This document shows positions 57,725 to 64,000 of a DNA stretch of 64,000 nucleotides, one piece after another (positions within the stretch are counted from its first letter, which is position 1; every line of letters starts with the position of its first letter). The translations under genes and the position numbers were made by a program. This stretch comes from Bidens hawaiensis (lineage: Eukaryota > Streptophyta > Magnoliopsida > Asterales > Asteraceae). The stretch is from assembly GCA_021521415.1 (NCBI GenBank), contig JAIQDT010002857.1, forward strand, positions 124,001-188,000, read 5' to 3'. The notes below the pieces were generated by a model that worked only from the letters and a program-made list of their open reading frames with translations, did not search any database and had not been told where the DNA came from.

Positions 57725-58625
57725 AAAGAGACCCGAGATCTTTGAGTGAGAAACGAGTGGCAAAGGAATTGATAAAACAGTTTATAAGGTATGAATTGGG
57801 GCCATCAGAGTTATGTTATCAACATAGACAAAAAGGTATATAGGGGATTTGGTTACATGATTGATAAAAGAGATGTGTCAGAAACTGTTGGCTTGAAACC
57901 AACTGATAAGAGATATGATTTTAATTCATCATACCAAGCCTGTGATGCTTTCAGAAGGCCGTAAATAGTCTTATTGAGTTTGCAAACATGATTCGGGAGA
58001 GAGGGATCCGCGAAACCGGGTGGTTGAGACATAAAAACGTCCTCGGTTAAAGTTCCTTGTAGGAAAGCATTATTAATGTCAAGTTGACGAAGACACCAAT
58101 TTTGGGGGGTAGCAAGGGAAAGAACATGGCGAAGAGTGGCAGGTTTAATGACAGGACTAAACGTCTCAACATAATCCAAACCCGGGCGTTGATGGAAACC
58201 TTTGGCTGTTAGACGAGCTTTTAAGCGGTCAATGGTTCCATCGGGTTTGAATTTAGTTCGAAAAACCCATTTGCAACCAACAAGGTTGGGAGCTATTTCG
58301 GGCGGGACAAGAGACCGAGTGTCGTTTCGTTAAAGGGCATCAAACTCATCTTGGATGGATTTACGCCAAAGTGGACTTTTGAGAGCTTGGGTGATTGTGG
58401 TCGGTTCTTTAGGATGAGAAGATGTGGCGTTATAAAGAATAAAGTTTTCATTGTGATATTTGGGGTTGGGTTTTCGTGTAAGACGGGTATGTGGAGAAGA
58501 AATCTGGTTATTTGTGGAGATATTTGGAGTTGAGTTAGGCTGAATTGTGGGTACAGAAGTGGAGTTTTCGGTTAGGGTGGGTGGGAATTGGGAAGTAGAG
58601 GGGGTTGATTGTGTGGTGGGAGTGT
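57725..58625 (-). pseudogene. pol: Copia reverse transcriptase N-terminal part
   Basis: Reverse-strand continuation of the copia element interrupted at 46086/47624. From about 58310 downward it shows GCKWVFRTKF, LKARLTAKGFHQRPG, YVETFSPV and LDINNAFLQG (57853-58179). In another frame near 57815 it reads YVDN where the catalytic motif should be YVDD. A TAA near 58333 and at least one frameshift add to the inactivation. Confidence 0.85.
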
Positions 58626-59345
58626 TGGGGAGATGGGTCGTGAGATTATTTTGAGTGGGTGAGGGGATTGGGAGTTGTAGATTGGCTAGCTATGTTAGGT
58701 GTTGAAGGTGGGATTGGTTCGGAAGGGTGTTGAGAGGGTGGGGAAGGAGTGATATGAACAGTAAAGGGAAGCCAATCATCCAGGTTAGGGGAAGGATTTG
58801 TAGTGGATTGATATAAAATTTCGTACGGAAATTTATTTTCAACAAAGTGTATGTGACGAGAGATGTAAACCTTGTTGGTTTGAGGTTCTAGGAGATAATA
58901 TGCACTTTGAGTAGATGAGTACCCTACAAAAACACAAGGTACAGATTTTGGTTGTAGTTTATGAGATGCATATGGGCGAAGCCAAGGATAAGATAGGCAT
59001 CCGAAACTTCGAAGTTTTTCATAGTTTGGGAGTTTTTGAAATAGACGAAAATAAGGGGAATCATTTTTTAGTGTCAAGGTAGGTAGACGGTTTATTAAAT
59101 AAGTAGCGGTGGTAAACGCAAATGGCCAAAATTTTAATGGCATTTTGGCATGAGATAGAAGAGTAAGGCCCGTTAATTATATGACTGTGTCGGCGTTCGG
59201 CATAGCCATTTGTGTTCGGGAGTGTGAGGAGGGGAGGTGAGATGAGAAATGCCACATGATGCAAGGTGGGGTGCCAATTTGATATATTCATCTCCATTGT
59301 CAGAAAATAATTGTTTAATTTTACATTAAAAATAATTCTCGACAA
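58626..59345 (-). pseudogene. pol: Copia integrase core and C-terminus
   Basis: 59061-59345 carries NGYAERRH of the integrase active-site region with a frame break. 58646-59143 reads MPLKFWPFAFTTATYLINRL, KLRSFGCLSYPW and CVFVGYSSTQSAYYLL, the standard C-terminal integrase region, followed by a proline/serine-rich linker to RT. Confidence 0.85.
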
Positions 59346-60200
59346 GTTTTTGAAAGCTAATGAATATATTAAGGGAGTCGGATTTCTTCTTTATGGGGTA
59401 AATCCATGTGTATTTTGTGTAGTGATCAACAAAGATGATATAATATTTGTAACCATCGTAAGAAATTACGGGAGAAGAACATACATCAGAAAATAAAATT
59501 TGCAAAGGTTCATTAGAAGTAATTGAAGAAACATGAAAAGGTAACTTGTGGCTCTTGTTTATGCAACAAGAATTACACGATTCGTTAAACGAGGAAATAA
59601 ACGAAACAATAGAAGATAAATGCTTTATCACTTGTCCGTGTGGGTGTCTAAGATGATGATGCCACAACAATGATTTATTTTTCTCAAAATGAAAAACATA
59701 AGGCGGTGCTTTTGGGCGAAGCTCATAGATTCCGCGTTTTGTTGTTCCTCGAAGGAAGGGTAGGTGGAAGTGGCAATCCTTGATGACAAAATTAAGAGAA
59801 AAAAATTGGATTAGTATTTTATTGTCAAGACATAAACGGGATATAGAAATAATGTTACGAGATATGGAAGGGACGCATAGAACATTATGAAGGGTTAAAG
59901 AGACAGTATCAAAGTGAAGTGTTAAAGAGCCAACATGAGTAATGGTAAGGGACGAACCATCGCCAATGACAAGTTCTTGGGTGCCATCGTATGGAGCATG
60001 AAGCGATAGAGCATTTAAATCATTTGTAATATGGTGAGAAGTACCACTATCAAAAAGCCACGGGCGGTTGTCATTAGTATTTGTACCTGGAACATGCATC
60101 ATATTTGCTTGGGGGTGATTGTTTTGTTGTCCACGTGGTAAGGAGGGTAGCCCAATATGAGGATACATTTTCTTAAAGGCATGGCAAGAAGTAGGAGTGC
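59326..60200 (-). pseudogene. pol: Copia protease and integrase N-terminus
   Basis: Aspartic protease motif WLFDSGTSHHIT near 60050, then a GAG-pre-integrase segment with LLWHHHLRHPHG and CNSCCINKSHKLPF forming the HHCC zinc site. The first catalytic aspartate region is FSDVCSSPV, then YYIIFVDHYTKYTW. The frame ends at a stop at about 59326. Confidence 0.85.
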
Positions 60201-61069
60201 CCTTTGTTGAAACAAAATTGACATTTACCCAAAAACGGACGGTTGTTGGTGTGTGAGGATGTATTTGCCGGCTGTTTATTTGGGGTAGGTAACAGACCCG
60301 CATGTTGGGAGGTGTTTCGAGTGTTCCACGGTTTATGTGTTGTGCGAGTGTGGGCCGCAAAAGCAGTGGTGGGTTGATGTAGAGTTTGGGTTGTAGGGTT
60401 TTGTTGTGCTAGGGTTAACTCATGATTAATAAGTTTCTCATAAAGTTCATGAAAGGTGATAGGGGTGTCCTGGGCATGCACGGAGTCAATAACATATTTA
60501 TAAGCAATAGGGTCTAGACCATTTAAAACAGCATCAGTAACATCCTCCAGATCCAATTGTTTACCGAGGATGGCAAGTTCATCCATGATAGATTTAACGG
60601 ATTGCATGAAGTTGGTAATGGTTTGGGTAGGACCTTTTGAGGACTGTTTTAGGCGGTAGTTCAATTGTTTGAGGTGACCACGTGAGGTGGAGGCGTAGGT
60701 GCTAGAAAGGATGTTCCATGCCTCGAGGGAGGTTTTGGCGTTGGTGATTAACGGGACGAGAGACGGGGATAAACTACCGACTAATGCGCCGAACAAAAGA
60801 TGGTCTTGGCGAAACCAAGCACATTGATCAGGATGTGGTGTGGTCTTCCCGTCTTTGTCGGTAACTTGTTCCGGAGCGATAGGCGAGCCATTAATATATT
60901 TGTAAAGATCAAGGCCATATAGTAAAGCCTCAATATGAGTTTTCCAACTAAGATAGTTGGTTTCTGTAAGTTTGAGAGAGGTAGGGAGGGTGATGAGGGT
61001 GAGAGAGGTGGTGTTTTTTAGGGGGATGGTACCGATGGTGGAGGAGGAAGTGGAGTTCGTGGTGGCCAT
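60173..61069 (-). pseudogene. gag: Copia gag
   Basis: 298-codon reverse-strand frame beginning with a serine/threonine-rich head, then the copia gag (UBN2-type) domain: LTETNYLSWKTHIEALLYGL, WNILSSTYASTSRGHLKQL, LDLEDVTDAVLNGLD and FHELYEKLINHE. It enters a CQFCFNKGH zinc knuckle whose last residues are lost by a frameshift at about 60195, where the protease frame takes over. The start ATG lies about 95 bp inside the LTR, as usual for short-LTR copia elements. Confidence 0.85.
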
Positions 61070-61163
61070 GATGTTGGTAACAGAAATATGGCGCTGGTTA
61101 GGAGGTGTTTGGGAAGAAGGTGGCGGCTGTAGGGTAGGGTTTATGTGCTCCTGGCTGATACCA
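61070..61163 (-). other. Copia leader and primer binding site
   Basis: In element sense TGGTATCAGCCAGGAGC follows the LTR end directly, a near match to the initiator tRNA-Met primer site. Confidence 0.7.
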
Positions 61164-61352
61164 TATGGAAGGTATAATCAACCGATAATACTTTTCATTT
61201 ACAATCAAATGGATTAAATACAATAACAAACCAACTTTACAAGAAAAGAATCACAATAAATATGGAAAACAATAATTACAAATACTATCTAAATATAATG
61301 ACAAAGTTTGAATCCTTAATCGTTTGGCGGGATATCGGTTGTATTATTGATA
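61164..61352 (-). mobile_element. 5' LTR of copia element
   Basis: 189 bp, TATGGAAGG...TATTATTGATA in + orientation, followed by TCAAG (61353-61357), which matches 45001-45005. In element sense the LTR begins TATCAAT and ends TTCCATA, so its termini are TA...TA and not the usual TG...CA. Confidence 0.85.
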
Positions 61353-61357
61353 TCAAG

Positions 61358-61663
61358 CTCATCCTTAATCTAAAGTGCATCATTCTTGACCACTCTACTC
61401 AATATTAAATTTTTCCTTAACTGCTTGCTGGTATAAGGAGCTATGGTACACAACCCCTCCAAATCTCTTCATCCAGCAATGGAACTGTTCAACAAGAAGA
61501 CAACGGTGTGCACACGATGCTGAACTACACTGACAACAATCGGTTAATAAGTGCTAATACTTTCCTGTTTTCATTCTATATACTATGTATTCTTTTTAAA
61601 ATAGAACAACCTTCATATTTGGGCTACACTTGTACTTCGAAAGCAAGATGAAAGATATAATTA
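61358..61663. other. Spacer, no gene seen
   Basis: No coding or repeat feature recognised. It is the right flank of the copia insertion. Confidence 0.4.
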
Positions 61664-63774
61664 TGTGACATCCCGGAAAATCTCATATTTATTTTGGGCT
61701 AAAAATGCCAACTTTGAAAGATGAGAGATTAATATTAATTTCAAGACAAGTAAAACTTGTAAAAGAAATATGAGATGAGAAAAATAAGGCATCTCATGTT
61801 AAGGAAGTAAGAAAATCCATCCCACATGAAAAGAAGGAATAAAGTGGAAGCATTCCACCCAGGTATAAATAGAGAACTTTCCATCTCACATTAGAAAATT
61901 ATAAAACTTGGAAGCTCTTTATAAGGAAGAGAGTTTTCATAGTAATATTCTTATATGGCTAACCACTCTCAGCAGTCCTAGTGGAGGGTGCGAAGCACGC
62001 GCACGGGCACGTGCAATGAGCATAATGTAACGTTTTGATGGTGCACTTTGCACTTATGGATACCAAGCTATGATTTTTTCGCACTACGTGAAGAAACAAT
62101 TCTGCATGCGTGACACGTGGCAAGACACCAGATGACTCAGCAAAATTAGGACGCTTCGCGCAACGCGAACGACTGAACCGTTTGTCCTTGCTACCCGAAG
62201 GAACCCAAAATCAGCTATAAATAGGATGGGTCATGGCACTTCCCATCTCACACCGACACTATTTTTCACGCACGTGTAGTCTCGGGAAGCGTTCTGCATC
62301 TCTCAGAACGTGCCAAGCCCCGAAGTTTTGACGGGTTCTACTCTAGAACGCGATAGAGAGTAGAAGTGCTGCTCGATCAATCTTAGGCGTCAAACTCTGA
62401 ATACCCGTGTGAGGTAGGGGTTCCGCTTAAGTATTATATTATTATTATTATTATTATTACTACTTAGACCATAGTTGGGGGTATAGCCCGAACGTTGTTC
62501 ACAGTTAATAATAATTTAACTTTTTATAAGCAAAGGTTATAGTCAAATTATTGTTTCTTCATGATTAAGAAACGTAAGCATTCACACACAAAGATTATAG
62601 TTAAAATAATATTTCTTTATGATTAAGAAATATAATATTCATTTACAAAGGTTATAGTTAAAGTATTGTTTCTTCTTGAAGTAGAAATTAAACCCTATAT
62701 AGATGTTTCTTTCTGAAGAAGAAGAAGCGTAGCATATGATTGTTAAATAAACAAAGGGACTAAAGGTTCAAATGTTTTATATAAACAAATGATTTGTCAA
62801 GGTTAAAAGATATACAAAACAGACTATGGGTCTAAAGCTAGATCGTTGATCTAGATATTTATACAAAGGTTATTCTCGTACTATAGGTCCGAGATAACAA
62901 TCAATCAATCAAAAATCAGAAGCAGTGGTCAGTAACAGAAAATGATCATAAACAGGAATTAGTATGAAAAACAGATTACAAACAGAAAAGGTGAATAGGC
63001 CCTAGACTTTTGCAAACTCTTTTAGAGTCAGACTGTTTGTATAGGATCTATGAATCCTTAAAACCCTGTGTAACAATAATAAGAAATGGGCATACTCTGG
63101 TTAAAAGTAAACATGTGTCTGGATTCATTCATACATGATGACTCGGAGTTCCCCAACGCCATGCATATCATCAAACATGCCTCTGGAAGTCTACGGATGT
63201 TCAGAGAATGATATTGTGTATATGTTTTAATTGTACATGTACTTAAGGTAATTTTGTCCCAATTGAGTTGGGTGCATAATGAGTAGTCACGAAGGTATTA
63301 TTATTGATTTGACAATGGTATTGAAAAGATTTTACAACAGAGTCAGCGACATTCACCAACTATGTGCTGACGTACCCCCCCCCCCCCCTATTTCAGGGAA
63401 ACAGAAAAAGGTTAGAACAGACAAGCAAGACAGATTAGAAGATTGGAGATATAGTCATTAGACGTTATCTGATGGCTCAGATATTTTATTTAGAATATTG
63501 TAAAGAATCATATTTTCAAAAGATAGGTATTTGAAATATTAAACGGTTATTCAAATCCCGAGTTTTCAATACAATAATATTTTATTCAAAAGACTTCCGC
63601 TCATATTTTGTCAAACTTGATTTATAACATTAATTGGGTATTTTAACCCAACATTTTTATAAAAGAATATTATTTTAAAGACTTCCGCTAAAGCAAACCC
63701 ACAACTCAAATATATTTACAAAACAGATACCAACAATTGGGTGTTACACCTAGGCCCTAAGTCGGGGTGTGACA
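61664..63774 (+). mobile_element. Solo LTR with TSD AATTA
   Basis: 2,111 bp from TGTGACATCCC to CGGGGTGTGACA, flanked by AATTA at 61659-61663 and 63775-63779. It has the same terminal style as the chromovirus LTRs but a different body, so it is a separate family. It contains two TATA-like boxes, a TTA microsatellite (62439-62458) and an 11-12 bp C run (63377-63388). No coding sequence is present. Confidence 0.85.
61864..62224 (+). promoter_or_regulatory. Two TATA-like boxes in the solo LTR
   Basis: GGTATAAATAGAG at about 61863 and GCTATAAATAGGA at about 62214. An ACACGTGGC G-box-like site lies between them near 62109. The segment between is more GC-rich than the rest of the LTR. Confidence 0.4.
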
Positions 63775-63812
63775 AATTAGCCAAGCACATAAAACTTACA
63801 AAAACCAAAGGA

Positions 63813-63943
63813 CAACAACCGTACCCGGTAAATCCCATAAATAGCAAAAGCTATTGGCAGGGTTTGAGAAGGGTGTGATGTAGGCAGACATTATCTCTAT
63901 CCATGTGAATAGAGAGACTGCTTTCAAAGATACCCTCGGCTCC
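63813..63943 (-). mobile_element. Au-type SINE fragment
   Basis: In reverse complement it reads GGAGCCGAGGGTATCTTTGA, a CTCTCTATTC..AGAGATAA segment and TCAAACCCTGCC, ending GGGATTTACCGGGTACGGTTGTTG. This is the body and TTG tail of the widespread plant Au SINE. The pol III promoter part upstream of GGAGCC is not evident, so it may be 5' truncated. Confidence 0.65.
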
Positions 63944-64000
63944 AAAACTAATATAACCAAACAATAAACATAAGCTTACAGTTTAGCTTAATGGTTTACT

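Overview
This window looks like a repeat-dense stretch of a eudicot nuclear genome. It is AT-rich, with intron-containing plant-type coding sequence, many LTR retrotransposons (chromodomain Ty3/gypsy, a Tat-like gag, Ty1/copia), hAT- and Harbinger-like MITEs and an Au-type SINE. Several LTR families resemble ones I associate with Asteraceae, but that placement is only a guess. I see no rRNA gene, functional tRNA gene, organellar segment or prokaryotic sequence.

Layout. 1-2277: MITE/foldback elements and a diverged 420 bp tandem duplication. 2278-7065: a gag-only Tat-like LTR retroelement whose left flank, LTR and target-site duplication recur downstream, so that the second LTR is a true solo LTR. 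7940-11053: a GGT-rich MITE split by a 2.5 kb solo LTR (family X). 11054-17222: intergenic sequence with small repeats. 17218-29107: a three-level nest. A solo LTR of family X (reverse strand) was interrupted by a gypsy element with ACACT target duplications. A non-coding LARD-like element then entered the right LTR of that gypsy element, and a deletion fused the two. 29974-30340: an apparently perfect 181 bp inverted repeat with a 5 nt loop. 30632-33727: an internally deleted reverse-strand copy of a Tekay/Del-like chromovirus (TSD ACGCC). 36206-39246: the only recognisable host gene, an isopropylmalate-synthase-like gene of nine exons with no C-terminal regulatory domain. 39480-42040: unclassified 170-190 bp tandem repeats split by another X solo LTR. 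43750-44126: a hAT MITE with a perfect 8 bp TSD. 45006-61352: a reverse-strand copia element with TCAAG target duplications and unusual TA...TA LTR ends. It was split in its reverse transcriptase by a forward-strand Tekay/Del-like chromovirus (TSD AAAGA), and a 1,538 bp tandem duplication later covered their left junction. 61664-63774: a solo LTR (TSD AATTA). 63813-63943: a reverse-strand SINE fragment.

The retroelements are all damaged. The chromovirus keeps an uninterrupted 786-codon protease-RT-RNase H segment, but its gag/pol junction carries a frameshift and a stop, and its integrase carries a frameshift and two stops. The host gene sits in a roughly 5.7 kb island between transposons. 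Its truncated architecture parallels feedback-insensitive or neofunctionalised IPMS relatives in other plants (methylthioalkylmalate synthases, tomato IPMS3, apple citramalate synthase), which makes it the biologically most interesting locus here. All calls come from reading the sequence; no database search was run.
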